Positions 7,933 to 17,344 of a DNA stretch of 46,240 nucleotides are shown here, one piece after another. Under the pieces are notes generated by a model. That model ran no database searches and was not told the origin of the DNA. It was given only the letters and a program-made list of their open reading frames with translations. Made by a program: the position numbers and the translations under genes. The DNA is from an uncultured Saprospiraceae bacterium (GTDB taxonomy: Bacteria > Bacteroidota > Bacteroidia > Chitinophagales > Saprospiraceae), in assembly GCA_937928405.1 (NCBI GenBank), contig CALFWZ010000023.1, positions 1-46,240 on the forward strand. Reading direction: 5' to 3'. Each line of letters begins with the position of its first letter. The stretch's first letter is position 1.

Positions 7933-10092
7933 TCAGTTATCCAACAACTCCATCTCAATCTGTCGTTTCATCATATCTGTATCTAAAATTCTAACCCGAA
8001 CCTTATCTCCCATTTTATAAATTTTCTTAGATCGTCGTCCGGTTGCTTTCAATCGACTTTCATCGATGTCAAAGGCGTCATTTAATTTATCAAAACCAAT
8101 CAACCCTTCTGCCTTACTACCCGCTAATTCGATAAATAAGCCACGGTCAATCATACCACTGATATGACCTTCCATTTCTTCACCGATGTGCTTACTAATA
8201 AATTCTACTTGCTTGTACTTAATGGATTCCCGCTCGGCAGTCATCGCTTTTCGTTCCTGAGCAGAAATATGTTTACAACGTGCTTCGAGATCTTCCTTGT
8301 TCTCGCGATGGGTTCTATCTTCCAAATTTTTATATAAAAGCCGGTGTGCTAAAACATCTGCGTACCGTCGAATCGGGGAAGTAAAGTGAGAATAATTTTC
8401 AAATCCTAAACCATAATGGCCAATATTTTCTGTTGTATAAACGGCCTTGGCCATGGTTCGAATCGCAATGGGCTCGAGTAAGCGTAGCGAGTCATTTTCT
8501 CGTGCCGCTTTGGCCAGTCCATTAAAAGAGTCTGCAATTTGTCGCGGTGTATCTAGCGTCATTTTAAATCCTAATTCCGCAGCAAATTTTCCGAAATCTG
8601 CTACCCGATCTGGATCTGGCAAATCGTGTACTCGGTAAACGTAAGGGATTTCAACTTTAGATTTTTTAACCATAAAACTGGCGACTTCTCGATTGGCTAA
8701 CAACATAAAATCTTCGATCAGCAAATGCGCATCTTTTCGTTCTTTGACATAAGCCTCAATCGGTACGCCGTCTTCGTCTAATCGGAATTTCACTTCTTCT
8801 CCTTCAAAGGCAATGGCACCGTTTTTAAATTTTTTCTTGCGTAATTTTTTAGCAATGGTATTGAGTAATAATAATTCTCCGTGTAATTCTCCTTCCCCCG
8901 CTTCTAAAATTTCTTGCGCTTCTTCGTAGGCAAATCGACGATCGGAATGAATCAAGGTTTTTCCAAACCAGCGACTTGTTACCTTATACGCTTCGTTAAA
9001 TGTAAAGACCGCAGAGAACGTACATTTGTCTTCGTTGGGTCGTAGCGAGCAAAGCTCATTCGATAACCTTTCTGGTAACATCGGACAAACTCGATCCACT
9101 AAATAGACGGAAGTTGAACGTTTAAAAGCTTCTTTGTCGAGTGCTGTATTTGGACGCACATAGTGGGTGACATCCGCAATGTGTACGCCGATTTCGATGT
9201 CTCCATTTTCTAGTTTTTGAACCGATAGCGCATCATCAAAATCTTTGGCGGTATCTGGATCAATGGTAAAAGTAGTGACGGTTCGCATGTCTCGGCGCCG
9301 AGCAATTTCAGCATCGTCGAGATCATCGTTTAGTTGTTCAGATTCTGCAACGACCTCTTCCGGGAAATCAATATTGAAACCATTATTGATTAAAATGGCA
9401 TTCATCTCAATATTATTACTACCGGCAGCACCGAGAACGGTGGTGACTCGGCCAAACATATGCTTAACAACTCGGGTAGGCCACTTGGTAATTTTTACGA
9501 CCGCTTTTTCTCCATCTTTAGCTTCGAGTAAATTATCTAATTCGATATACACTTCAAATTCGCCTCCACCAGCTTCTACGACGGCAATGGCATATTTGGG
9601 TCCAATAGAGATGGTGCCGATAAAGAATTCAGAAGCTCGTTCTAGCACCTTGATAACTTTTCCTTCGGGTTTTCTTCGTCCGCGTGCCGTGCTGACAGCA
9701 ATGGTTACCTTATCGCCGTTCATGGCGCCTTTGAGATATTTAGCGGGAACATAGACGTCATTTTCTAGACCATCTACGATAATATATCCAGCACCGCTTC
9801 TAGTGATATCTACCACTCCTTGATGTTCTTTGGTGATTTTGGGACCAGTGGCAACGTTGCGATCTAGTCGGTAAAGTTTATCTCCAAAAGAAAATAATTT
9901 TCCTTCTTCAGTAAGTCCTTCTAATGCATGTTGTACGGCATCGGGAGAATTGGAGATTTTTAATTTTCGAATAATCTGTTTTGCGTTTAATTTTTTACGG
10001 GCATTTCGCTTGAGTAATTTGAATACCTCGTTTTTTAGGTCGCGGGCGCTTAGTTTACGACCCGTTTTTTTAGATTTTTTTTTCTTTTGCAT
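7933..10092 (-). CDS. rnr: Ribonuclease R
   Basis: 719 residues, a 3'-to-5' exoribonuclease that degrades structured RNA and takes part in RNA quality control. The order of domains is typical: a lysine-rich N-terminus with a winged-helix segment (to about 80), cold-shock-like OB domains (about 85-240), the RNB catalytic domain, and a C-terminal S1 domain (about 635-715, GEEMEGHISGMIDRGLFIEL). The catalytic motif I-D-P-D-T-A-K-D-F-D-D starts at residue 277, giving metal-binding Asp278, 284, 286 and 287. The gene ends beside the REP-like cluster. The start ATG at 10092 precedes a run of K codons. Confidence 0.95.
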   Translation of the reverse strand: MQKKKKSKKTGRKLSARDLKNEVFKLLKRNARKKLNAKQIIRKLKISNSPDAVQHALEGLTEEGKLFSFGDKLYRLDRNVATGPKITKEHQGVVDITRSGAGYIIVDGLENDVYVPAKYLKGAMNGDKVTIAVSTARGRRKPEGKVIKVLERASEFFIGTISIGPKYAIAVVEAGGGEFEVYIELDNLLEAKDGEKAVVKITKWPTRVVKHMFGRVTTVLGAAGSNNIEMNAILINNGFNIDFPEEVVAESEQLNDDLDDAEIARRRDMRTVTTFTIDPDTAKDFDDALSVQKLENGDIEIGVHIADVTHYVRPNTALDKEAFKRSTSVYLVDRVCPMLPERLSNELCSLRPNEDKCTFSAVFTFNEAYKVTSRWFGKTLIHSDRRFAYEEAQEILEAGEGELHGELLLLNTIAKKLRKKKFKNGAIAFEGEEVKFRLDEDGVPIEAYVKERKDAHLLIEDFMLLANREVASFMVKKSKVEIPYVYRVHDLPDPDRVADFGKFAAELGFKMTLDTPRQIADSFNGLAKAARENDSLRLLEPIAIRTMAKAVYTTENIGHYGLGFENYSHFTSPIRRYADVLAHRLLYKNLEDRTHRENKEDLEARCKHISAQERKAMTAERESIKYKQVEFISKHIGEEMEGHISGMIDRGLFIELAGSKAEGLIGFDKLNDAFDIDESRLKATGRRSKKIYKMGDKVRVRILDTDMMKRQIEMELLDN

Positions 10093-10160
10093 AATTTTAT
10101 AATATAATAGTAGAAGTCATTAAAAAGACTTCATTAAAAAGCCATCCTAAAAGACGAGTC

Positions 10161-10658
10161 TTAATCTGAAATAATTTCTCCGTTTGGTAAAATTTCTAAG
10201 GAAAAAGATTTGCTAGAACTAGCATCAAATTGATTGGTATGCGCATCGGCTTGTCCCGCTGCGATATAAATGATTAGCTCCTCGTCAATCGTGGCTACTG
10301 AAGTTAATAACGCATTTTCTATCACTTTAGTTCCAGCAATTACACTTCGATCAATTTCTACTCCTTTGCGATTAAAGGTCAACATAACATATTGATAATC
10401 CAATAACGCGCCAATCCAGTAAACAATCGCCACAAATTCCTCAGATTTTTTTAATCTGAAACAAGGAATAAATTCCGTAAATTCGTCTGGTTCAGGATCG
10501 TTGGGATGTAGAATATATTGATCAATCATCAATTGGGGTAGTGGGTCATTGATTCGACTAAACTCCAAATGAGTTCCTTCACCAATCGTGACAGGTAATT
10601 CAACGATGGGAAATTTTTTGAGAAATTCGCCAAATCGGATTTTATTAACTTTAGCCAT
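10161..10658 (-). CDS. Unrecognised conserved-looking cytosolic protein
   Basis: A protein of 165 residues (from MAKVNKIRF; an upstream ATG at 10667 would add MNY). It has no signal peptide or membrane helix. It is acidic, mixed alpha/beta in appearance, with FGEFLKKFPIVELPVTIGEGTHLEFSRINDPLP at the N-terminus and hydrophobic strands YQYVMLTF and ELIIYIAAGQAD later. I do not recognise the family. It is divergent from the sdh operon and has its own -7-like element at 10682-10689, and its stop is 68 bases before the rnr start on the same strand, so co-transcription with rnr is possible. Confidence 0.7.
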   Translation of the reverse strand: MAKVNKIRFGEFLKKFPIVELPVTIGEGTHLEFSRINDPLPQLMIDQYILHPNDPEPDEFTEFIPCFRLKKSEEFVAIVYWIGALLDYQYVMLTFNRKGVEIDRSVIAGTKVIENALLTSVATIDEELIIYIAAGQADAHTNQFDASSSKSFSLEILPNGEIISD

Positions 10659-10681
10659 ATAATTCAATTATAGATGTACTG

Positions 10682-10689
10682 CAAAGATA
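10682..10689 (-). promoter_or_regulatory. Putative -7 element TATCTTTG (minus strand)
   Basis: CAAAGATA on the plus strand reads TATCTTTG on the minus strand, matching TAnnTTTG. It lies 24 bases upstream of the ATG at 10658. No -33 box is evident. Confidence 0.45.
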
Positions 10690-10810
10690 ATCTAAAAGGA
10701 ACGAATGCTTTTTAGGGGAACAGATTCATTTCTAAATTAAGTAAATTCATTGATTGACTTACTTAGATTGATTCTAAATAAAGTGTGGAAAAGCCCATTC
10801 TCCAACCATT

Positions 10811-10842
10811 ATTGGGTATGTCCGTTATATTCCATAGATTTG
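10811..10842 (+). promoter_or_regulatory. Promoter of the sdhCAB operon
   Basis: ATTG at 10811-10814 and TAGATTTG at 10835-10842 are separated by 20 bases, agreeing with the Bacteroidota promoter (TTTG / TAnnTTTG, 19-21 bases apart). Transcription would begin near 10849. This places the upstream in-frame ATG at 10785 outside the transcript and supports the sdhC start at 10899. Confidence 0.7.
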
Positions 10843-10898
10843 CGAAAGGCGAATATTATTTATTCAGGCTAACTTTTCTTAACAAAACGCACTATAAT

Positions 10899-11576
10899 AT
10901 GAGTTGGATTACAAACTTTCTGACTTCCTCCATAGGTCGAAAACTCATCATGAGTCTTACCGGTCTTTTTTTGATTCAATTTCTATTGGTCCACTTGATT
11001 GGAAATCTCCAGTTATTGGTGGACGATGGTGGAGAAAAATTTAATCTCTATGCTCAATTTATGACAACCAATCCAATCATCAAGGCGACCTCCATACTGC
11101 TGTATTCAGGTATTGTACTACATATTATACAAGGCCTCCTGATCTGGAAGCAAAATAGTGGTTCTAGAAATACGCGTTATGCGGTTAGTAAAAATCCGAA
11201 TGTAGACTTTGCTTCTAAAAATATGGGTTGGTTAGGAACGATCATTTTGGTATTCTTGATTCTACACCTTTGGCAATTTTGGTTCAAAATGAAATTCGGT
11301 ACGATGGACATGATCCCTTATGAAGGAGTAGAAGTGAAAAATTTATATGCGCTTGTGGCCGCAACCTTTAAAAATCCTTTTTATGTAATCGCTTATGTGA
11401 TCGGAATGATCGTGGTCGGTTTGCATCTAAAACATGGTTTCCAAAGTTCTTTTCAGACGCTAGGTTTAAACCATAAAAAATATACACCGTTAATTAAGGG
11501 ACTAGGATCGATTTATTCAATTCTTGTTCCATTAGGATTCGCAATTATTCCTATCTATTTCTACTTTTTTAGATAA
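10899..11576 (+). CDS. sdhC: Succinate dehydrogenase cytochrome b subunit (b558 type)
   Basis: 225 residues starting MSWITNFLTSSIGRKLIMSLTGLFL. This membrane anchor of succinate:quinone oxidoreductase (complex II) carries heme b and passes electrons from the iron-sulfur subunit to menaquinone. Five hydrophobic helices are visible, with the histidines expected for heme binding in VHLIGN, LHIIQG, LHLWQF and LHLKHGF. A single five-helix anchor, rather than SdhC plus SdhD, is the rule for the diheme b558 type found in Bacteroidota. The start was chosen because the predicted promoter lies between it and an earlier in-frame ATG. sdhA follows after 18 bases. Confidence 0.93.
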   Translation: MSWITNFLTSSIGRKLIMSLTGLFLIQFLLVHLIGNLQLLVDDGGEKFNLYAQFMTTNPIIKATSILLYSGIVLHIIQGLLIWKQNSGSRNTRYAVSKNPNVDFASKNMGWLGTIILVFLILHLWQFWFKMKFGTMDMIPYEGVEVKNLYALVAATFKNPFYVIAYVIGMIVVGLHLKHGFQSSFQTLGLNHKKYTPLIKGLGSIYSILVPLGFAIIPIYFYFFR

Positions 11577-11594
11577 TTAAAAATATTCTGAAAT

Positions 11595-13592
11595 ATGCCA
11601 TTCAAAGCAAATTCTCCAGAAGGAGCCCTCGACGATAAATGGACTAAATACCGTTCTACCATGAACTTGGTAGCACCTAATAACAAACGTCGTATCGACA
11701 TCATTGTGGTAGGTACTGGTCTTGCTGGAGCTGCCGCAGCGGCTACGCTCGGAGAACTAGGATATAACGTAAAAGCATTTACCTTTCACGATAGTCCTCG
11801 TAGAGCGCACAGTATTGCTGCGCAAGGTGGAATCAATGCTGCCAAAAATTATCAGAATGATGGAGACAGTGTTTTCCGTTTATTCTATGACACGATCAAA
11901 GGAGGAGATTATCGCTCGCGTGAATCCAATGTTCATCGTTTGGCGGAAGTAAGCCGTAATATCATTGACCAATGCGTGGCACAAGGTGTTCCTTTTGCTC
12001 GAGAGTATGGTGGTTTATTAGCCAATCGTTCTTTTGGTGGCGTCCAGGTATCTCGTACCTTTTATGCTAAAGGACAGACTGGTCAGCAATTATTACTAGG
12101 TGCTTATCAGGCATTATCTCGTCAGATTTCACTAGGTAATGTAGAAATGTACAACCGCCATGAAATGCTGGACGTAGTGATAGAAGATGGCAAAGCACGC
12201 GGTATTATTGCGCGTAATTTATTGACCGGAAAACTGGAACGCTTCGGCGCACATTGCGTGGTACTTGGAACTGGTGGATACGGAAACGTATTCTATCTAT
12301 CAACCAATGCTATGGGTTCTAATGTATCTGCCGCATGGCGAGCTACTAAGCGTGGAGCGCTAATGGCCAATCCTTGTTATACGCAAATTCACCCTACTTG
12401 TATTCCTGTTTCAGGAGACTATCAGTCCAAGTTGACCTTGATGTCAGAGTCACTTCGAAATGATGGTCGAGTTTGGGTTCCTGCCCATAAAGAAGATGTA
12501 ATGGCGATTCGAGAAGGTCGCATGTCTGCTAAAGATATTCCAGAAGATCGTAGAGATTATTATTTAGAAAGAAGATATCCTGCGTTCGGTAATCTAGTGC
12601 CAAGAGATGTGGCTTCACGTGCTGCCAAGGTGGCTTGTGATGAAGGCTTTGGAGTAAATAAAACTGGATTAGCCGTTTTCCTTGATTTCGCTTCCGCGAT
12701 TCAGCGGTATGGAAAAACAGAAGCACATTCTAATGGATTACACAATCCAGATGCTAAGAAAATCGAAGAACTAGGTAAGAAAGTTATCGAAGCAAAGTAT
12801 GGTAACCTTTTCGAAATGTACGAAAAGATCACCGGAGAAAATCCTTATGAAGTTCCGATGAAAATTTTCCCAGCAGTTCACTACACAATGGGTGGTTTAT
12901 GGGTTGATTATAATTTAGAAACAAATATCCCAGGATTGTTTGCACTCGGTGAGTGTAATTTCTCTGACCACGGTGCCAACCGATTAGGTGCTTCTGCTTT
13001 GATGCAGGGATTAGCGGATGGATACTTTGTAATTCCTTATACAATTGGACAGTTTTTATCAAAAGAAATTCGAACGCCAAAAATTGATAATAGTTCTCCT
13101 GCTTTTATGGAAGCAGAAAAAGATGTCGATGATCGGCTCAAAAAATTATTAAGTATCAACGGTTCTCAATCTGTGGAAAGTTTCCACCGTCGATTAGGAT
13201 TGATTATGTGGGAGTATTGTGGAATGTCGCGTAATGCGGAAGGCCTACAGAAAGGACGTAAACTAATTCAAGAACTTCGAGAAGAATTTTGGAAAGATGT
13301 TTTCGTTCCTGGTAATGAAGATGAGTTTAATCCAGAATTGGAAAAAGCAACCCGTGTGGCTGACTTCTTAGAACTTGGTGAACTGATGATGGTAGATGCC
13401 TTAGATCGAAACGAATCTTGTGGCGGACACTTCCGGGAAGAATACCAATCTGAAGAAGGGGAAGCACTACGTCGAGACGATGAATATGCCTACGTAGCAG
13501 CCTGGGAATGGGTAAATGGCGGTGATCCAATTTTACATCGAGAAGATCTAGAATTCGAAAACGTAGAATTAAAAACTAGATCGTATAAATAA
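11595..13592 (+). CDS. sdhA: Succinate dehydrogenase / fumarate reductase flavoprotein subunit
   Basis: 665 residues. It oxidises succinate to fumarate in the TCA cycle using covalently bound FAD. The dinucleotide-binding motif G40-T-G-L-A-G45 is followed by H72-S-I-A-A-Q-G-G, the site of covalent FAD attachment. Substrate-site segments include the [10 protein letters not shown] stretch and the C-terminal [28 protein letters not shown] block. The length and the insertions fit the Bacteroidota / epsilon-type enzymes. It lies in an operon with sdhC (18 bases upstream) but is separated from sdhB by 221 bases containing a long inverted repeat. Confidence 0.97.
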   Translation: MPFKANSPEGALDDKWTKYRSTMNLVAPNNKRRIDIIVVGTGLAGAAAAATLGELGYNVKAFTFHDSPRRAHSIAAQGGINAAKNYQNDGDSVFRLFYDTIKGGDYRSRESNVHRLAEVSRNIIDQCVAQGVPFAREYGGLLANRSFGGVQVSRTFYAKGQTGQQLLLGAYQALSRQISLGNVEMYNRHEMLDVVIEDGKARGIIARNLLTGKLERFGAHCVVLGTGGYGNVFYLSTNAMGSNVSAAWRATKRGALMANPCYTQIHPTCIPVSGDYQSKLTLMSESLRNDGRVWVPAHKEDVMAIREGRMSAKDIPEDRRDYYLERRYPAFGNLVPRDVASRAAKVACDEGFGVNKTGLAVFLDFASAIQRYGKTEAHSNGLHNPDAKKIEELGKKVIEAKYGNLFEMYEKITGENPYEVPMKIFPAVHYTMGGLWVDYNLETNIPGLFALGECNFSDHGANRLGASALMQGLADGYFVIPYTIGQFLSKEIRTPKIDNSSPAFMEAEKDVDDRLKKLLSINGSQSVESFHRRLGLIMWEYCGMSRNAEGLQKGRKLIQELREEFWKDVFVPGNEDEFNPELEKATRVADFLELGELMMVDALDRNESCGGHFREEYQSEEGEALRRDDEYAYVAAWEWVNGGDPILHREDLEFENVELKTRSYK

Positions 13593-13719
13593 TTTTTTTG
13601 CTCGTTGTCTGGTTTGCCAGTTAGCTTGTTGGCTTTCTTCTAACGCATTTTACGCGTTTGCCTTGAGGATAAAGAGCAGCCAACTAGCTAATCGCTAACA
13701 GGCCAACCAGCAAAAAAAA
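13593..13719. repeat. Long imperfect inverted repeat between sdhA and sdhB
   Basis: Starting at the sdhA stop codon, a left arm (TTTTTTTGCTCGTTG ... TTAGCTTGTTGGC) is mirrored by a right arm (GCCAACTAGCTAA ... CCAACCAGCAAAAAAA) with arms of about 40-45 bases and several mismatches or indels. The centre carries a smaller hairpin around AACGCATTTTACGCGTT. The outer ends are mirrored T7 and A7 runs flanking GCT/AGC. It is either an mRNA hairpin that tunes sdhB levels or a small non-autonomous mobile repeat. No target-site duplication was evident. Confidence 0.7.
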
Positions 13720-13770
13720 TATCAAAGACGAAGTTAAATTTAAAGATAAATTAGAATTATAGGCACTGAT

Positions 13771-13778
13771 TATTTTTG
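13771..13778 (+). promoter_or_regulatory. Putative -7 element TATTTTTG before sdhB
   Basis: This matches TAnnTTTG 36 bases before the sdhB ATG, downstream of the inverted repeat. It suggests sdhB might have its own promoter, but no -33 box is visible and AT-rich sequence makes chance matches likely. Confidence 0.3.
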
Positions 13779-13813
13779 GTCATCAATCACTATAATTTTT
13801 TAAAAAGAAAAAT

Positions 13814-14575
13814 ATGAAACTGACGCTCAAAATTTGGAAACAAGCAAACAATAAAACGGCTGGAAAATTCGAAACCTATCCTGTCGAAGCAGATGAGCAT
13901 ATGTCCTTTTTGGAAATGCTGGATGTTTTAAACGAGTCTTTGTTGACGGAGAAAAAAGAGCCTGTGGTATTTGAGCACGATTGCCGTGAAGGTATCTGTG
14001 GTTCTTGTAGCATGGTGATCAACGGACAACCGCACGGGCCTAATAAGGGTACCACCGCTTGTCAATTGCACATGCGTTCTTTCAAAGATGGCCAAACGAT
14101 TACCATTGAGCCGTGGCGTGCAAAAGCATTCCCGATTGTTAAGGACTTAGTTGTCGATCGTTCCGCTTTTGATCGCATTATCCAAGCGGGTGGTTATATC
14201 TCCGTGAATACAGGACAAGCACAAGATGGAAATGCGATTCCAATTGAAAAAGGACTGGCTTCTGAAGCAATGGATGCAGCGACTTGTATTGGTTGTGGTG
14301 CCTGTGTAGCAGCTTGCCCGAATGCTTCTGCCATGTTGTTTACTTCTGCTAAAGTTTCGCACCTTGGATTGATGCCACAGGGAGAAGTAGAGCATACTAA
14401 GCGTGTACAATCTATGGTTACTCAAATGGATACCGAAGGTTTTGGAAACTGCTCAAACGTTGGTGTCTGTGAAGCAGAATGTCCCAAAGGAATTTCTATT
14501 GAAAATATCGCTAGAATGAATCGACAGTATATTGGGTCGGTCTTTGGTTCTGCTACGAAAGTAGAGAAGGCGTAG
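13814..14575 (+). CDS. sdhB: Succinate dehydrogenase iron-sulfur subunit
   Basis: 253 residues. It carries electrons from the flavin of SdhA to the heme/quinone site of SdhC. The [2Fe-2S] ligands are C57, C62, C65 and C83 (CREGICGSC then TAC). The [15 protein letters not shown] and [15 protein letters not shown] motifs near the C-terminal half supply the [4Fe-4S] and [3Fe-4S] clusters. It is the last gene of the sdhCAB operon, separated from sdhA by the inverted repeat and followed by a very strong terminator. Confidence 0.97.
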   Translation: MKLTLKIWKQANNKTAGKFETYPVEADEHMSFLEMLDVLNESLLTEKKEPVVFEHDCREGICGSCSMVINGQPHGPNKGTTACQLHMRSFKDGQTITIEPWRAKAFPIVKDLVVDRSAFDRIIQAGGYISVNTGQAQDGNAIPIEKGLASEAMDAATCIGCGACVAACPNASAMLFTSAKVSHLGLMPQGEVEHTKRVQSMVTQMDTEGFGNCSNVGVCEAECPKGISIENIARMNRQYIGSVFGSATKVEKA

Positions 14576-14591
14576 TCAAGAAAAAAACTAG

Positions 14592-14634
14592 AAAAAATCC
14601 CGTATCGACTGATAAGCCGATACGGGATTTTTTT
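14592..14634 (+). terminator. Strong intrinsic terminator of the sdh operon
   Basis: A 10-bp GC-containing core (TCCCGTATCG paired with CGATACGGGA) is extended by A5/T5 pairs, has a 10-base loop and ends in a T7 run. It begins 17 bases after the sdhB stop. The A/T symmetry may make it work in both directions, which would also serve the convergent RDD gene. Confidence 0.95.
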
Positions 14635-14660
14635 ATTCCTTCAAATTATTTAGATAACCC

Positions 14661-15128
14661 TCATTCCTCAATCACCAAAGTTCCAGACCATTCGTCATGT
14701 AGACTTTGCGGGTTTAATAATAAAAAAACGCCTTCCAATGGAATAAAGCGCAGAGCAGATCGTATCAGTACTTGATTCAAGTTAGGTGGTTGTCCAGCGG
14801 GAGTAACTACCACTGTACCCGTCAAATATTTACCAAATGTTTTTCCACTTAGATAGAATTCACAAACGATATAATAAACATACATCGCAAAGATACCCAA
14901 AGCATTAAAAGCGATCGGATATGCTTTTTGGTTGTGAATAAAATTCTCCTTAATAGAAGTTTCTGTTACGTAAGCAATTAAAAATATAATGGTGGAAAAG
15001 AAAAGGATGGTACCAATATAATCTAAGATTATATTAATCAATCGTTTCCAGGCAGGTGCTGGAATTAACCTTTTTGGTCGGGGAGATAAAAGATGACCAT
15101 CTAGTAGTTGTGTCGTAATTACTGTCAT
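14661..15128 (-). CDS. RDD family membrane protein
   Basis: 155 residues with three hydrophobic helices. The first helix follows RLINIILDYIGTILFF, and SGKTFGKYLTGTVVVTPAGQPP is the typical second RDD-family signature. The C-terminal LIRSALRFIPLEGVFLLL and the LHDEWSGTLVIEE ending also fit. RDD proteins are small inner-membrane proteins, and some are reported to be ion transporters; the function here is unknown. The protein is convergent with sdhB, and the upstream rfaE2 gene lies 86 bases away on the same strand. Confidence 0.85.
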   Translation of the reverse strand: MTVITTQLLDGHLLSPRPKRLIPAPAWKRLINIILDYIGTILFFSTIIFLIAYVTETSIKENFIHNQKAYPIAFNALGIFAMYVYYIVCEFYLSGKTFGKYLTGTVVVTPAGQPPNLNQVLIRSALRFIPLEGVFLLLNPQSLHDEWSGTLVIEE

Positions 15129-15214
15129 ACATCATAGTGGTATATCTACCCATGATGATTCAAGAATTATTCCATGTGATTAAAGCATGATATGTTTATC
15201 TGGACAGGAGAACG

Positions 15215-15706
15215 TTAGGATTTAAGCTGTTGGATTTTTTCAACGAGGGAAGTAGTAGAATGTCCTTCAATAAAACTGAGGCTCTCAACGGTTCCACCGT
15301 CTCCAAGAACGATCTCTGATCCGACAATTTGGTGAGGTTGCCAGTCTCCGCCTTTTACGAGGACGTCGGGACGAATAAGGTCTATTAAGTTGAGTGGCGT
15401 ATCTTCCGAAAAAAGAACGACTGCATCAACACAAGCTAGAGCAGCCAGTAAAAAACTACGATTGATTTCATCCTTGATCGGACGTTCTTTCCCTTTTAAT
15501 CGTTTGACAGAATCATCACTATTGAGTCCTACAATGAGTCGGTTGCCTAGCTCGGAGGCTTGCGCCAGATAATACAAATGTCCGTAATGAATCAGATCAA
15601 AACAGCCATTAGTAAAAACGATTTTTTCTTGGGTCGACTTCCAAGTTTTAACGGTAGGAATAATTGATTCGAAACTATGTTGCTTTGAAAAAATATCTTT
15701 CAACAT
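15215..15706 (-). CDS. rfaE2: D-glycero-beta-D-manno-heptose 1-phosphate adenylyltransferase
   Basis: 163 residues. It transfers AMP from ATP to heptose 1-phosphate, giving ADP-heptose for the LPS inner core. The nucleotidyltransferase signature is clear: T32-N-G-C-F-D-L-I-H40-Y-G-H43 (HxGH) near the N-terminus, VGLNSDDSVKRLKG, and the ISSFI-type triphosphate loop replaced by LSFIEGHSTTSLVEKI at the C-terminus. It is the stand-alone C-terminal half of the HldE type; the kinase (RfaE1) is not in the window. Its start is 2 bases after the stop of the UPF0104-type gene, indicating an operon. Confidence 0.92.
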   Translation of the reverse strand: MLKDIFSKQHSFESIIPTVKTWKSTQEKIVFTNGCFDLIHYGHLYYLAQASELGNRLIVGLNSDDSVKRLKGKERPIKDEINRSFLLAALACVDAVVLFSEDTPLNLIDLIRPDVLVKGGDWQPHQIVGSEIVLGDGGTVESLSFIEGHSTTSLVEKIQQLKS

Positions 15707-15708
15707 AC

Positions 15709-16779
15709 TTAGAGGATTTTGGCTTCTTCAGCAAGTGGTTCAGGATGATAATTTTTGTTCATTCCAGGTAGTATGAGCAAGGCGATTAGTCCGATTATGA
15801 CGTTGATACCCAGTTGCACTGAAAAGAAAAGAATATTAGCAAAAGAAAAACTATCTGCTTCGCTGACACCATATAACGCCAATAGATTGATAATGAAAAG
15901 ATGATAAGTGCCCATGCCACCAGGGGAGGGAACGGCAATGGCCAACGCGCCAACCACGAACGCCATTAAGGCAACTTTGGGTGCTAAATCCGCCGTTGGT
16001 CCAAACGCAAAAAAGCAAAAATACGTCATCAGAAAATACATAAACCAAATATTGATGCTATGCAACCAAAACCCAATTGGATTATCTAATTTTCGGACCG
16101 AGAGCATTCCTTCTCCAAATCCTTTGACAACATTAAATATTTTTTTGAAAAGCGCACTGGCCATTATCTTTTGTCGAAATAACCAACCTACGACGAGTAT
16201 AAGCGCGCCACCTAAAGCTCCAAAAATTAATAAATTATTACCGCCATCTTTTCCTTCTTGCCATTTTTGAAGATACGTAATGATGGTATCAAACTCGATA
16301 AGTAAACAGAGTCCGATACAAATTAATAGAAATAAAACATCCATGAGTCGTTCTACGATGACTGTTCCAATGACCCGCTCGACGGGAATTTTTTCATATT
16401 TGGAAACAGCAACGGACCGCATCACTTCTCCCAAACGCGGAAGACCAAGATTTCCGAAATATCCAATCATTACCGCACCAAAAAGATTTGTGAAACGAGC
16501 ATCTCTACCCAGTGGTTTAATGAGCATCTTCCAACGAAGAGAGCGACTTATATTACTAATAATATAGCAAAGGTAAACCACCCCAATCCACCAGTAATTG
16601 GCAGATTTGAAGTCAGCGATAATCTTTTTGATGAGACTGCAATCTGCGGCAGCAATGCCTTTGAGTGCGCATTCTTCAAGATAAGCCGTTTGTTGCTTTT
16701 GAAAAACAAAATATAGAATCGCCAGACCGAATCCGAGGAAAAGTAGAAACTTAAATAAGTTGATTAGTGAATTCTTCAA
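15709..16779 (-). CDS. UPF0104 / lysylphosphatidylglycerol synthase TM-like membrane protein
   Basis: 356 residues with about eight membrane helices. The segment SNISRSLRWKMLIKPLG, the FGNLGLPRLGEVMRSVAVSKYEKIPVERVIGTVIVERLMDVLFLL block and PSPGGMGTYHLF are hallmarks of the UPF0104 / LPG-synthase transmembrane (AglD-like) family. Members without the catalytic soluble domain are thought to handle lipids or lipid-linked precursors. Coupling with rfaE2 (2-base gap) suggests a link to LPS or another glycolipid. The start appears to be TTG at 16779, since there is no in-frame ATG before the conserved region; a -7-like element lies at 16794-16801. Confidence 0.85.
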   Translation of the reverse strand: MKNSLINLFKFLLFLGFGLAILYFVFQKQQTAYLEECALKGIAAADCSLIKKIIADFKSANYWWIGVVYLCYIISNISRSLRWKMLIKPLGRDARFTNLFGAVMIGYFGNLGLPRLGEVMRSVAVSKYEKIPVERVIGTVIVERLMDVLFLLICIGLCLLIEFDTIITYLQKWQEGKDGGNNLLIFGALGGALILVVGWLFRQKIMASALFKKIFNVVKGFGEGMLSVRKLDNPIGFWLHSINIWFMYFLMTYFCFFAFGPTADLAPKVALMAFVVGALAIAVPSPGGMGTYHLFIINLLALYGVSEADSFSFANILFFSVQLGINVIIGLIALLILPGMNKNYHPEPLAEEAKIL

Positions 16780-16793
16780 ATGTGTTTTTACCG

Positions 16794-16801
16794 CAAAGAT
16801 A
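16794..16801 (-). promoter_or_regulatory. Putative -7 element TATCTTTG (minus strand)
   Basis: CAAAGATA on the plus strand is TATCTTTG on the minus strand, 14 bases before the TTG start of the UPF0104-type gene. The leader would be only about 8 bases. No -33 box is seen. Confidence 0.4.
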
Positions 16802-16914
16802 GTTCAATTTCAGGAATGACTGAATATTAAATGCCTGTGATATATCGAACAGCCATTATCTGACGAAACGCACAAAATGAGACGCAAGAAAATAAAAAGT
16901 GTCTCGAACGTTAT

Positions 16915-17262
16915 CTAAACTAACCGATTGTTTGCGTCGGGCATAATACTGATGGGTTTGAAGTTTTTGGATGCTTCAATATCCATGATTACATAAGAGA
17001 TAATTATGACAATATCACCTACTGCCACTCGGCGAGCTGCTGCACCGTTCAAGCAAATTACTCCTGAACCTCTTTCGCCAGTGATGACGTAGGTTTCTAT
17101 TCTTTCGCCGTTGTTATTATTAACGATTTGTACTTTCTCTCCATCCTGCATATTAGCAGCATCCATGAGGTCTTCATCAATCGTTATACTACCAATATAA
17201 TTAAGGTTGGCTTCAGTCACCGTAGCACGGTGTATTTTGGATTTAAATCTCGTTATCATCAT
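16915..17262 (-). CDS. panD: Aspartate 1-decarboxylase
   Basis: 115 residues. It decarboxylates L-aspartate to beta-alanine for pantothenate and CoA synthesis. The proenzyme cleaves itself at G24-S25 (YIGSITID), and the serine becomes the pyruvoyl cofactor. [19 protein letters not shown] at the N-terminus and [19 protein letters not shown] in the C-terminal half are diagnostic. Two adjacent ATG codons (17262 and 17259) could start it. It follows panC on the same strand after about 80 bases, so both arms of pantothenate assembly are together. Confidence 0.96.
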   Translation of the reverse strand: MMITRFKSKIHRATVTEANLNYIGSITIDEDLMDAANMQDGEKVQIVNNNNGERIETYVITGERGSGVICLNGAAARRVAVGDIVIIISYVIMDIEASKNFKPISIMPDANNRLV

Positions 17263-17269
17263 AATGCAA

Positions 17270-17277
17270 CAAAAATA
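17270..17277 (-). promoter_or_regulatory. Putative -7 element TATTTTTG before panD
   Basis: CAAAAATA on the plus strand is TATTTTTG on the minus strand, 7 bases before the first panD ATG. If used, the transcript would be almost leaderless. No -33 box was found, so a chance match is possible. Confidence 0.3.
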
Positions 17278-17344
17278 CGGGTTTATAAGAAAGGAGTAAA
17301 CCCTAAACGTAAATAAAATTTAATATAAGTTATATCAATCAAAT

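Noticed and set aside
7767..8020. Short plus-strand frames through the GC-rich cluster
   Set aside because: They translate the REP-like hairpins and the antisense of the RNase R end, giving no sensible protein.
9245..9754. A 169-residue open frame on the plus strand
   Set aside because: It lies wholly opposite the RNase R gene, which has complete motifs; the frame is low in complexity and has no family features.
10785..10898. N-terminal extension of SdhC
   Set aside because: The predicted promoter lies inside it and SdhC proteins begin close to the MSWI segment.
15908..16567. Plus-strand frames opposite the UPF0104-type gene
   Set aside because: They are shadows of a coding strand with strong membrane-protein features and show no motifs.
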